NCBI RefSeq assembly: GCF_013299175.1
Contig: NZ_JAAFKF010000020.1
Location: 1 to 44,499, forward strand
From: Sphaerotilus sp.
GTDB taxonomy: Bacteria > Pseudomonadota > Gammaproteobacteria > Burkholderiales > Burkholderiaceae_C
Length of the DNA: 44,499 bases
Direction of reading: 5' to 3'
Part shown: positions 26,119 to 34,411 of the stretch, piece by piece
How the letters are laid out: each line of letters begins with the position of its first letter
Numbering within the stretch: position 1 is the first letter of the stretch
Notes under the pieces: generated by a model
Told to the model about the DNA's origin: nothing
The model's database searches: none
Seen by the model: only the letters and a program-made list of their open reading frames with translations
Translations under genes and position numbers: made by a program

Positions 26119-28416
26119 TCAAGCCAATCGCAGCGCGTTGAGCACGACCACCAGCGAGCTGAGCGCCATGCCCAGCCCCGCCAGCCACGGCGGCAGCCAG
26201 CCTGCCAGCGCCAGCGGCACCGAGGCCACGTTGTAGAACAGCGCCCAGCCCAGGTTCTGCCGCACGACGGCCAGCGTGCGGCGCGCCGTGGCGAACAGGG
26301 CGGGCAGGTCGTCGAGGCGGTCGGACAGCACGATCACATCCGCCCGCGCCTGCGCCAGCGCCGCGGCCGTGCCGAGTGCAACCGACACGTCGGCCCGCGC
26401 CAGCACGGGGGCGTCGTTGATGCCGTCGCCGACCATCGCCACGACGCGGCCCGCAGCCTGCAGCGCCTCGACCGCGGCGAGCTTGTCTTGCGGGGTGCAG
26501 CGGGCGCGGGCGTCGGCGATGCCCAGGCGGCGGGCCATGGCCTCGACGCTGGCGGTCTGGTCGCCGGAGAACAGGTGCAGCGCCAAGCCGGCCTGGGCCA
26601 GGCCGGCAACGCCCGATACGGCGTCGGCGCGCAGCACCTCGTCGAACTCGAAGCACGCCACCGGCTGCAGCCACCCGTCGAGTTCCATGCCCAGCCAGAC
26701 CGTCGGTCGCGGCGGCAATTCCACCCCCTCGGGCAGCCCGCACCAGCCCGGCGCCCCCATCCGCACCCGCAGCGCCCGCCCCGCGAAGCGCGCGGTCGCC
26801 TCCAGGCCGAGTCCGGCGTGTTCGGCCACGTCGTCGAGCACCAACGTCCCTCCCGCAGGCCCCGCCAGCGGCGCATAGGACTGCGCCATCGCGCGCGCCA
26901 GGGGATGCTGCGAGCGCCGGGTCAGCAGCGCCATGAGGGTGTGCAGGTGCTCGCCCGCGATGTCCGGCGTGCGGTGGAGCACGCGGGACTCCACCAGGGT
27001 CAGGCGGTCCTCGGTCACGGTGCCGGTCTTGTCGAACACGACATCCTGCACGCGGGTCAGGATCTCCAGCGCGTCCAGCCGCTGCACCAGGATGCCACGC
27101 CGTGCCAGCTCGCCGGCCGACGCCAGCAAGGCCACCGGCGCCCCCAGCGACAGCGCACACGGACAGGTCACGATCAGCACCGACACGGCCACCCACAGCG
27201 CCCGGCTCGGGTCGATGAACTGCCACGCGCCCCACGCCCCCGCGGCCAGCGCCAGCACGCCCCAGAGGAACGGCGCGGCGATGCGGTCGGTGGCGAGCAG
27301 GAAATCCGGCCGCTCGGTCAAGGCCCGCTCCACCAGGGCGACGATGCGCTGGTAACGCGTGTGCGCGCCGAGCTGGAGCACCTCGACCACCACCGGCGCC
27401 CCCAGGTTGAGGCAGCCCGCGGACACCTCGTCCCCCAGCGTCCGTTCCACCGGCCGCGACTCGCCCGACAGCATCGCCTCATCGACCTGCGTGGCCCCTT
27501 CGACCACGCGGCCATCGGCGGCAAACGCCTGTCCGGCATGCACCCGCACCCTGTCGCCCACCACCAGCGCGGACGCGGCCACCAAGGTGCCCTGCCCCTG
27601 CGCATCCAGCCGTTCCACCGCATCGGGCAGCCGGCGCACCACGCTGTCGAGCGACTGCGCCGCCCGCTGCCGGGCACGCGCCTCCAGCCAGCGGGCGGCG
27701 AACAGGAAGCTGACGAACATGGTCAGCGAGTCGAAATACACCTCCGGGCCGAAGGGGCCGCGGGTGTCGAAGGTGGCCGCCGAGCTGGCGATGAAGGTCA
27801 CGCCCACGCCCAGCGCCACGGGCAGGTCCATGCTGATGCGCCCCTGCCGCAGCCCGCGCCACGCGCCGCTGAAGAACGGCCCCGCCGCGAACACCATCAC
27901 CGGCAGCGTCAGCACCCAGCTCGCCCAGCGCAGCAGTTGCACCATGTCGGGCGTGATGTCGCCGGCCGCGGCCACGTAGGCGGGAGTGGCGTACATCATC
28001 ACCTGCATCATGCAGAACGCAGCCACGAACAGCCGCCAGATCGACTGGCGCGTCTCGCGGGTCGCCAGTGCCACCGCCTGCGCACCCGTGTCGGGAAAAG
28101 CGCCATAGCCCGCCGCGCGCACCGCCTCGATCAGCGCCGAGACCTGCGTGCGCTGCGGGTTCCAGGTGACGACCGCCCGCTGGGCCGCGCCGCTCACCTC
28201 CGCCCGCTGCACGCCCTCGACCCGGCACAGCGCGTCCTCGATCAGGCCGGCGCAGGCCGCGCAGTGCAAGCCGCTGAGCAGCAGCCGCGACTGGCCGAGT
28301 TCGCCACCCTGGCCATCGTCGATCCACCGGGTGAAGGCAGTCTGCTGCTGGGGGTCATTGACGGCGGCGGCCTGGGTCGGACTGAGGGCGGGTGCGAGAG
28401 CGGACGGGGTGGGCAT
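26119..28416 (-). CDS. ccoI: CcoI, P1B copper-exporting ATPase for cbb3 assembly
   Basis: A 765-aa P1B-type ATPase (CcoI/FixI/CopA2) that exports copper slowly for delivery to the oxidase rather than for detoxification. An N-terminal metal-binding domain has HCAACAG (C52, C55). Membrane helices follow, with VDEAMLSGES in the actuator domain, the transport motif TCPCALSLGAP (C418-P-C420), the phosphorylation site FDKTGTVTEDRL (D462) and MVGDGINDAPVL in the hinge. The ATG at 28416 has no Shine-Dalgarno, and the predicted FNR-dependent start is only about four bases upstream, so the message may be nearly leaderless. It is followed three bases later by ccoS. Confidence 0.95.
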   Translation of the reverse strand: MPTPSALAPALSPTQAAAVNDPQQQTAFTRWIDDGQGGELGQSRLLLSGLHCAACAGLIEDALCRVEGVQRAEVSGAAQRAVVTWNPQRTQVSALIEAVRAAGYGAFPDTGAQAVALATRETRQSIWRLFVAAFCMMQVMMYATPAYVAAAGDITPDMVQLLRWASWVLTLPVMVFAAGPFFSGAWRGLRQGRISMDLPVALGVGVTFIASSAATFDTRGPFGPEVYFDSLTMFVSFLFAARWLEARARQRAAQSLDSVVRRLPDAVERLDAQGQGTLVAASALVVGDRVRVHAGQAFAADGRVVEGATQVDEAMLSGESRPVERTLGDEVSAGCLNLGAPVVVEVLQLGAHTRYQRIVALVERALTERPDFLLATDRIAAPFLWGVLALAAGAWGAWQFIDPSRALWVAVSVLIVTCPCALSLGAPVALLASAGELARRGILVQRLDALEILTRVQDVVFDKTGTVTEDRLTLVESRVLHRTPDIAGEHLHTLMALLTRRSQHPLARAMAQSYAPLAGPAGGTLVLDDVAEHAGLGLEATARFAGRALRVRMGAPGWCGLPEGVELPPRPTVWLGMELDGWLQPVACFEFDEVLRADAVSGVAGLAQAGLALHLFSGDQTASVEAMARRLGIADARARCTPQDKLAAVEALQAAGRVVAMVGDGINDAPVLARADVSVALGTAAALAQARADVIVLSDRLDDLPALFATARRTLAVVRQNLGWALFYNVASVPLALAGWLPPWLAGLGMALSSLVVVLNALRLA

Positions 28417-28426
28417 GGCTTGCGCT

Positions 28427-28468
28427 ATTCTTGAAGTTCAACGCTGCACCCAACATGATCCACATCAA
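28427..28468 (-). promoter_or_regulatory. FNR-type promoter of ccoI, overlapping the DUF192 start
   Basis: ATGATCCACATCAA (28455-28468) matches the FNR box at 9 of 10 positions. On the minus strand AAGAAT (28427-28432) lies exactly 22 bases downstream, predicting a start at 28420. This is the same hexamer and spacing as at ccoN and fnr. The first three bases of the box are the ATG of the divergent DUF192 gene. Confidence 0.78.
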
Positions 28469-28934
28469 GTTCAACCGCCTCCGCGCCGCCACCCGGTTCA
28501 TGCCCGTGGCGACCCTGCTCGTCCTGTCGCTCGGCAGCCACGCCCAGGACCGCCCGCAGAAACTGCCCACCACGCAGCTCACCGCCGGCCTGCACCTGAT
28601 CCGCGCCGAGGTCGCCGACGACGACCGAGAGCGCGAGATCGGCCTCATGCACCGCCCGAGCATGGCCGCCAACGACGGGATGGTCTTCGTGTTCCAGCAA
28701 CCCGGTGTTCAGTGCTTCTGGATGCACAACACGCTGATTCCGCTGTCGGCCGCCTTCATCGACGACACCGGCACCATCGTCAACATCGAGGACATGAAGC
28801 CGCAGACGGACGACTCGCACTGCTCGAAGAAGCCGGTGCGGTTCGTGCTGGAGATGAACAAGGGGTGGTTCGACAAGCGCGGGCTGAAGGCGGACAGCGT
28901 GCTCGGTGGCGCCTTGTTCAAGCCGGCCCGCTGA
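28455..28934 (+). CDS. Exported DUF192 protein
   Basis: A 159-aa protein with a long N-terminal signal region (residues 1-31, hydrophobic MPVATLLVLSLGSHAQ ending in an AxA-like site) and one DUF192 domain. The domain reads AEVADDDREREIGLMHRP, then QCFWMHNTLIPLSAAFIDD and ending VLEMNKGWFDKRG, all family hallmarks. Function of DUF192 is not established. It contains two cysteines in the mature part (QCFWMHN and DSHCSKKP). It sits between ccoI and a CcoA-like importer gene, 13 bases before the latter, so a periplasmic link to copper or the oxidase is possible but unproven. Confidence 0.85.
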   Translation: MIHIKFNRLRAATRFMPVATLLVLSLGSHAQDRPQKLPTTQLTAGLHLIRAEVADDDREREIGLMHRPSMAANDGMVFVFQQPGVQCFWMHNTLIPLSAAFIDDTGTIVNIEDMKPQTDDSHCSKKPVRFVLEMNKGWFDKRGLKADSVLGGALFKPAR

Positions 28935-28947
28935 AGCGCCGCCCGCC

Positions 28948-30114
28948 ATGAACCGCAACCTCTGGCTACTCGCCGCCGCGCAAGGGCTGTTCCTCACCAA
29001 CAACGTCGCCTTCATCGCGATCAACGGGCTGGTCGGGCTGGCGCTCGCGCCGCTGGGCTGGATGGCGACGCTGCCGGTGATGGGCTACGTGCTGGGTGGG
29101 GCGATGTCCACGTCCCTCGTGGCCCGCACGCAGGCCCGCTTCGGCCGCAAGACCTCGTTCCAGATGGGCGCGGCGGTGGCGTTCGGCTCGGCGCTGCTGT
29201 GCGCGTGGGCGGCGGTGGGGCGGCATTTCGAGCTGCTGTGCCTGGCCACGGTGGTGGCCGGCTACTTCAACGCCAATGCGCAGCTCTACCGCTTCGCCGC
29301 CGCCGAACTGGCGGGCAGCACCGGGCCGGAGAAGGCGGTGTCGATGGTCATGGCGGGCGGGTTGATCGGTGCCATCGCCGGGCCGAACCTCGCGGCGCAG
29401 ACCCGTGCGCTGACCGCCGTCCCCTTCGTCGGCGCCTACCTCGCGCTGGCCGGGGTGGCGCTGCTCTCGATGCTGGTGCTGGCGGCAATCGACTTTCCGC
29501 CGCCGCCCGCGAAGAAGGCGGTGGCCGGGGGTCGCTCGCTGGCCGAGATCGTGCGGCAGCCGGTGTTCGTCGTCGCGGCGCTGTGCAGCTCGCTGGGCTA
29601 CGGCGTGATGAACCTGTTGATGGCGTCCACGCCGATCGCGATGGACCAGTGTGGGCTGCCGTTCTCGGACACCGCGCTGGTGCTGGAGTGGCACGTCATC
29701 GGCATGTTCGCGCCGGGCTTTTTCACCGGGCAGCTCATCAAGCGGTTCGGTGTGTTGCAGATCATGGCGGTCGGCGTGGCGCTGAACGCGCTGTGCATCG
29801 CGGTGGCGCTGACCGGCGTGGACCTGCACCGGTTCCTGGTCGCCCTGTTCCTGCTGGGCGTGGGCTGGAACTTCCTGTTCACGGGGGCGACCACGCTGTC
29901 GCTGCAGGCGTATGCGCCCGAGGAGAAGGACCGGGCGCAGGGGGCGTTGAACTTCTGCGTGTTCGCCACGCTAGCGGTGACGTCGTTCGCGTCGGGGCTG
30001 CTGGTGACGACGCAGGGGTGGACGCTGCTGAACCTCGGCTCGCTGGTGCCCGTGGCACTGACGGCAGCAGCCCTCCTGTGGTGGATGCGGCAGCGGCAGC
30101 CGCGCCCGGCCTGA
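28948..30114 (+). CDS. CcoA-like MFS transporter, probable copper importer
   Basis: A 388-aa major facilitator protein with 12 hydrophobic segments (RFGRKTS is the loop 2-3 signature). It carries M221-NLL-M225 in helix 7 and H249-VIG-M253 in helix 8. These are the MxxxM and HxxxM motifs that define CcoA, the Cu importer for cbb3 oxidase in Rhodobacter capsulatus. As I recall, the motifs there are at M233/M237 and H261/M265; the 28-residue offset is the same here. ATG 28948 is the family start. The gene lies beside ccoI, divergent from the cco operon and after a DUF192 gene. Copper import is inferred from motif and place; other MFS substrates cannot be excluded without testing. Confidence 0.8.
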   Translation: MNRNLWLLAAAQGLFLTNNVAFIAINGLVGLALAPLGWMATLPVMGYVLGGAMSTSLVARTQARFGRKTSFQMGAAVAFGSALLCAWAAVGRHFELLCLATVVAGYFNANAQLYRFAAAELAGSTGPEKAVSMVMAGGLIGAIAGPNLAAQTRALTAVPFVGAYLALAGVALLSMLVLAAIDFPPPPAKKAVAGGRSLAEIVRQPVFVVAALCSSLGYGVMNLLMASTPIAMDQCGLPFSDTALVLEWHVIGMFAPGFFTGQLIKRFGVLQIMAVGVALNALCIAVALTGVDLHRFLVALFLLGVGWNFLFTGATTLSLQAYAPEEKDRAQGALNFCVFATLAVTSFASGLLVTTQGWTLLNLGSLVPVALTAAALLWWMRQRQPRPA

Positions 30115-30126
30115 CACGGCGCCACG

Positions 30127-32268
30127 TCACAGATCGGCCTCGCGCGCCAGCACCCGCAGCACCTGCGCCGCCGCCATCGACAGCAGACTCTGCGGCTGGG
30201 CGCTCAGGCGGATCTCGCCCTTGATCTGCTCCGGATGGTCCGCCCGCGGCAACCCGGTCCCACCCGCCTCGGGCTGCAAGCGGACGTGGTACTGCGCCTG
30301 CACCGGACGCAGCCCGTGCGTGGAGTCGTCGCGTGTGGCGATCGGCCCGTCGTAGGCCGCGCTCAGCGCCACCATCTCGATGGCATCCACCGCCTGCTGC
30401 CCGATCTCGCTCAGCCGCGCCGACACCCGCTCGCGCCGGGCGTCGTCGGGGATGAACTGCCCGACCTGTCCCGCCCGCAAGCGCCACACCTCGGTTTCCG
30501 GCACGTAGGCACGCACGTCGTAGCGGTCGCCCGACACCACCCGGCCCAGCGCCAGGTGCCGATCGACCCAGCGCCCTGGCTGCAGGTCGGCGTCCACCTC
30601 GACGACACGGCCATCGAAGGGTGCGCGCACCTCCAGCCGCGCCTGCTGCTCGTCGAGCGACTGGAGCGTGCGCTGCTGCACCTGCCACTCGCGCACCAGC
30701 ACCATCGATTGCGCCAGATCCCGCGGCGTGCCGGCCATGCGGTCCAGGCGTGCGCGGGCCGCGGCCAGCCGGGTCTGGGCTTGCGCGCGCTCCTGCGCCA
30801 GGGTCGGCGCCGACAGCCGCAACAGCAGTTGTCCGCTGCGCACGGCCTGTCCCTCGTGTACCAGCACCTCGTCGATGCGGGCCGCCACGTCGGCGTACAG
30901 CGGCACATCCAGCGTCGGCGCCAGCCAGGCCGGCAGGCGCACCCCCCGGTCCAGCGGCAGCACCCCCAGCAGCAGCACCCCGCCGAGTGCCGCCAACGAC
31001 ACCCAGGCCCGCGGCGAATGGCGCAGCACCTGCCGCCGCGCCCACCACTGTCGCAGCTCCGCCACCACCGGCCGCACGATGAACCAGCCGGCTTCGACCA
31101 GGAACATCGCCACGCCCATGGTCTTGAAGAACCAGTGGTAGACCGCCAGCGCGATGCCGGTGTACAGCCCCAGCCGGTAGATCCACACCGCCCAGGCATA
31201 GACCACCATGCCACGCTGCACCCGCGCCGACAGCGGCTCGGGCGGCGCCTCGCCCAGCCGCAGCAGGCTTTCCCGCAGGGCCCAGCGCGCCAGGGCAAAC
31301 GCGCGCGGCTGCAGGTTGGGCAGGCCCACCGCGTCCGACAGCAGGTAGTAGCCATCGAAGCGCATGAACGGGTTGAGGTTGACCGCCAGCGACATCAACC
31401 AGCTCGACGTGGCCAGCACGAACACCGCACCCCGCACCCCGCCATCGGGTAGAAACGCCCACAGAAAGGTCGCCAGCACCGCCACCCCCAGCTCGGCCAG
31501 CATCCCCGCCGCGTCGATCCACAGGCGGGGTCCGCGCTGTGTCAGCCGCCAGGACGCGCTGGTGTCGGAGTACAGCATCGGCAAGCCCATCATCACCGCC
31601 ACGCCCATGGTCGGCACGCGGCAGCCGAAGTGGGTGGCGGCGTAGGCATGGCCGAACTCGTGGGCCGTCTTCACCAGCACCGCGCAGGTCAGGTAGGCCA
31701 GCACGCCCTGCCAGGACAGGAATTCGGCGAAGGTGGACAGGTAGGCGTCCCACTGCCGGCTGACGAGGTAGACACCGGCCAACCCGACCAGGGCCAGCCC
31801 CACCCGCGCGGGCCGCGACCACAGCCGGCGCACCAGCGGCAGCGTGCGCTGCAGGAACGCCTCCGGCCGCAGCAGCGGGAACTTGAAGAACAGGTAGTGG
31901 TGGAGCAGCCAGGTCAGCCCGGTGGCGCGGCTGGCTTCTCGGCGGGCGGCCAGGCGCTCGGCGGTGCGGGCGGAGTCGATTTCCACCAGCCCGTTGTCCA
32001 GCAGGAACGTCAGCAAACGCTCCAGCTCCCCCTCGGTCAGCGCCACGCCACGCCGCTGCAGCGCGCCAGCCAGCGACTCCTGGGTGCCGCGCTTCCAGTG
32101 CGACAGGAGTTGCACCTCGCGGGCACCGAGCTGGAAGTAACGCTGCGCCAGCGGATCGGTCAGCGTCCAGCACGGTGCGCCGTCGAGCAGCGGCGCGGCG
32201 GGTTCGATGCGCAGGTCGTCGCGCAGACGCGGCAGCGGGGTCGCGGCCGTGGGAGCAGTCTTCGCCAT
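30127..32268 (-). CDS. Membrane M50 metallopeptidase fused to HlyD adaptor
   Basis: A 713-aa fusion protein. Residues ~15-95 resemble a PqqD-like or winged-helix domain (QRYFQLGAREVQLLSHWKRG). Membrane helices then hold a site-2-protease centre: HEFGH (H203, E204, H207) and NLNPFMRFDGYY with D305 as third zinc ligand. From about residue 440 a HlyD/biotin-lipoyl-type adaptor follows: DVAARIDEVLVHEGQAVRSG, a coiled coil, then RAPFDGRVVEVDADLQPG. Proteins of this layout are usually called putative peptide zinc metalloproteases. ATG 32268 overlaps the upstream stop by one base (TGATG). It is the last gene of a five-gene operon. Substrate and whether it cleaves or only transports are unknown. Confidence 0.85.
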   Translation of the reverse strand: MAKTAPTAATPLPRLRDDLRIEPAAPLLDGAPCWTLTDPLAQRYFQLGAREVQLLSHWKRGTQESLAGALQRRGVALTEGELERLLTFLLDNGLVEIDSARTAERLAARREASRATGLTWLLHHYLFFKFPLLRPEAFLQRTLPLVRRLWSRPARVGLALVGLAGVYLVSRQWDAYLSTFAEFLSWQGVLAYLTCAVLVKTAHEFGHAYAATHFGCRVPTMGVAVMMGLPMLYSDTSASWRLTQRGPRLWIDAAGMLAELGVAVLATFLWAFLPDGGVRGAVFVLATSSWLMSLAVNLNPFMRFDGYYLLSDAVGLPNLQPRAFALARWALRESLLRLGEAPPEPLSARVQRGMVVYAWAVWIYRLGLYTGIALAVYHWFFKTMGVAMFLVEAGWFIVRPVVAELRQWWARRQVLRHSPRAWVSLAALGGVLLLGVLPLDRGVRLPAWLAPTLDVPLYADVAARIDEVLVHEGQAVRSGQLLLRLSAPTLAQERAQAQTRLAAARARLDRMAGTPRDLAQSMVLVREWQVQQRTLQSLDEQQARLEVRAPFDGRVVEVDADLQPGRWVDRHLALGRVVSGDRYDVRAYVPETEVWRLRAGQVGQFIPDDARRERVSARLSEIGQQAVDAIEMVALSAAYDGPIATRDDSTHGLRPVQAQYHVRLQPEAGGTGLPRADHPEQIKGEIRLSAQPQSLLSMAAAQVLRVLAREADL

Positions 32269-33653
32269 CACACCCCCGTCCACTGCCGCAGCACCGCCAG
32301 CGGCCGCCGCAAGATCTTGTAGACCAGCGGCACCGATTCGCCGTAGACCTGCGCCGTGCCACGGGAGCCGATGCGCAGGCCGACTGCCTCCAGTGGCTGC
32401 GCCACCAGCGTGAACGCGAGCACCTTCTCGGCGGTTGGCCGGGCCTGGTAGCCCGCGCGCACCAGCCGGGCGGTGATGGGGTGCAGCGGCGCGCTGTCGA
32501 GGTAGACCGTCACCTCGGCACCCTCGCGGATGACAAGGTTGTCGCGCACCGGCAGCTCGATGCGGAACTCGACCTTGCCGGGGTCGGCGATCTGCACGAG
32601 CTGCTGGCCGATCTCGACCGGATGGCCTTCGAGGTCACGCCGGTCGCTGTAGACCACCACGCCGTCCATCGGTGCCTTCATCCGGGTACGGGCCAGCGCA
32701 TCGGTGGCGTACTCGACCTCGGCCTGCGCCAGGTCCAGCTCGGACTTGTTGATCGACACATCGTGGCTGGCCTCGGCCGAACCAAACGCCGCCTGGCTGG
32801 AGCGCAGGCTGCGCGCGCGCGCCACCTCCAGCCGCTGTCCGGCCAGCGCCAGCTCGTTGCGCAACCGGGTGTCGTCGAAGCTGATGACCGGGTCACCCGT
32901 CTTCACCGCCGTGCTGGGCGCCGGGTGAACACGCTCGATCACGCCCTGGATCGGCGCGGCCAGCACCGCCGGGCGCAGCGGCACCACCTCCACCGGTGCC
33001 AGCGCACTCAGCCGTACCGGCAGCGCCAGCACCCCGAGGCCCACCGCCACCCCCCCCGTACACCACCACCACCGCAAGCGCCCCTGCGGCAACCACCCCC
33101 GTGCCGCCCGCGGTTGCAGCGCCAGCCAGGCATGGGCATACGTGGCGCCGAGCCGCTGCGCGATCACCTCGTCGGCCTGCCGCCAGGGATGCGACGCCAT
33201 CAGCAGCGCGCCGGCGAACACCGCGCCCGCCCGATCGGCCAGCGGCAGCCACAGCCCGTGTTCGAAGGGGTAATCGTCCAGTGCAGCGTAGGCCCTTGCA
33301 TCCAGCCGGACGATCTGAGCCAACCCCGCATCGGCACGCAACCCGGCCGCGGTAGCCTGTGCCCAGCCGACCAGGGGGGATTCGGACTCCACCGTCGCCA
33401 GACTCGACACCGCCCGCACCTGCGGCGCCCCGCCGCTTGTGGCGGGTGGCACATCCAGCACAAAGGCCTGACGGAACGCCAGCACCCGCCGCATCTCGTT
33501 GGCCAGGTGAAACCGCAGTTCCACCAGCGTGGCCTGACGGCGGATCTCCGACTCGAATTGCAGCAGCGCCAGCGCCCCCGAGGGCACTGGCACCGGCGCC
33601 GGCACTGGCTGGCCCTGTTGTTCAATCGACGCATCAGCAGCGGCAGCAGTCAT
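32268..33653 (-). CDS. HlyD-family adaptor with N-terminal GAF-like domain
   Basis: A 461-aa inner-membrane adaptor. The first ~175 residues look like a cytoplasmic GAF-type sensor domain (LRFHLANEMRRVLAFRQAFV, with later YPFEHGLWLPLADRAGAVFA). One membrane helix (about 195-213, CTGGVAVGLGVLALPV) separates it from a periplasmic HlyD domain: QGVIERVHPAPSTAVKTGD and MKAPMDGVVVYSDRRDLEG are the paired lipoyl half motifs around a coiled coil. The GAF-like domain lies on the cytoplasmic side, which is unusual for an adaptor and suggests signal- or substrate-dependent control. It is co-transcribed with another adaptor and a TolC homologue. Confidence 0.82.
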   Translation of the reverse strand: MTAAAADASIEQQGQPVPAPVPVPSGALALLQFESEIRRQATLVELRFHLANEMRRVLAFRQAFVLDVPPATSGGAPQVRAVSSLATVESESPLVGWAQATAAGLRADAGLAQIVRLDARAYAALDDYPFEHGLWLPLADRAGAVFAGALLMASHPWRQADEVIAQRLGATYAHAWLALQPRAARGWLPQGRLRWWWCTGGVAVGLGVLALPVRLSALAPVEVVPLRPAVLAAPIQGVIERVHPAPSTAVKTGDPVISFDDTRLRNELALAGQRLEVARARSLRSSQAAFGSAEASHDVSINKSELDLAQAEVEYATDALARTRMKAPMDGVVVYSDRRDLEGHPVEIGQQLVQIADPGKVEFRIELPVRDNLVIREGAEVTVYLDSAPLHPITARLVRAGYQARPTAEKVLAFTLVAQPLEAVGLRIGSRGTAQVYGESVPLVYKILRRPLAVLRQWTGV

Positions 33654-33673
33654 GGAAAACAGTCCTTTCTGAC

Positions 33674-34411
33674 TCAGGAACGCTTGAATTCAGCCGTTCC
33701 GCTCATGCCCGGCAGCACGCTGGCACGCCCGGTCGGCAGCTTGGCCACGATCTTGACCGTCTGGCTGACCGGGTCCACCGACGCCCCCACCCGCAGCACC
33801 GCCGCCGTCACCGACTCGCCCGTCTCGTCGATGCGGAACGTGAACTGGGTGCCGCTGCGCAGCCACGACATCCACGCCGAGGGCACGATGAGTTGCAGCT
33901 CCAGGTCATCGGCGCCCTGGATGCGCAGCAGCGGCTGACCTTGCCCCGCGGTTTCGTGGGCCTGCGCCACGGCCTCGACCACGCGGCCGGCATACGGTGC
34001 GAACACCTGGCACTCGCGCAGCTCCACCTCCAGCGCCTGCACCTCGGCGGCGGCCTTCTCCATCTGGGCCTGGGTGACATCCACCTCCATCTTCCCGATG
34101 GCGCTGCTCTGGAGCAGCTCGCGCTGGACCTCGAAGGTTTTCTGGTGCGCCCGGAGGGCGGCGGCGGCGGCCTTGGACTGGGCACGCTGGCGCTCGCAGT
34201 CGAACGCCACCAGCAGCTCGCCCTTGCGGAAACTCTGCCCCTCGCGGAAGGGCATCTGGGTGATCTGGGCCGACAGCCGTGACGACAGCACCGCCACCTG
34301 CCGCGCCCGCACCACCCCCCGCACCGGTGCGTCTGCCTGACCCGGCAAAGCCACCAGCGACAACAGCAGCCCTGCCAGAGCGGCGCCGGAGCCTACGCGC
34401 CGGGCGCTCAC
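33674..34411 (-). CDS. Exported HlyD-family periplasmic adaptor
   Basis: A 245-aa adaptor with a signal peptide (about residues 1-27, AALAGLLLSLVALPGQADA). Two half-lipoyl motifs flank a coiled coil: VLSSRLSAQITQMPFREGQS and VFAPYAGRVVEAVAQAHE. A beta-barrel domain follows with the conserved C-terminal LPTGRASVLPGMSG. The start is GTG at 34411, which overlaps the tolC-like stop as GTGA; an ATG at 34459 would overlap that gene by 52 bases and lacks the leader. It lacks a membrane helix other than the signal peptide, so it is periplasmic, like RND adaptors but without a pump beside it. Confidence 0.87.
   Translation of the reverse strand: MSARRVGSGAALAGLLLSLVALPGQADAPVRGVVRARQVAVLSSRLSAQITQMPFREGQSFRKGELLVAFDCERQRAQSKAAAAALRAHQKTFEVQRELLQSSAIGKMEVDVTQAQMEKAAAEVQALEVELRECQVFAPYAGRVVEAVAQAHETAGQGQPLLRIQGADDLELQLIVPSAWMSWLRSGTQFTFRIDETGESVTAAVLRVGASVDPVSQTVKIVAKLPTGRASVLPGMSGTAEFKRS

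Noticed and set aside
23388-28434. Very long plus-strand open frames (850 and 857 codons) opposite the cco operon
   Set aside because: They are antisense to well-conserved cco genes, have Arg/His/Asp-rich low-complexity translations with no family motif, and reflect the scarcity of stop codons in high-GC DNA.
28431-28441. TTGAAGTTCAA palindrome between ccoI and DUF192 as a second FNR site
   Set aside because: Its half-sites are only one base apart instead of four, so it does not fit FNR spacing. It overlaps the -10 region; chance or another regulator is more likely.
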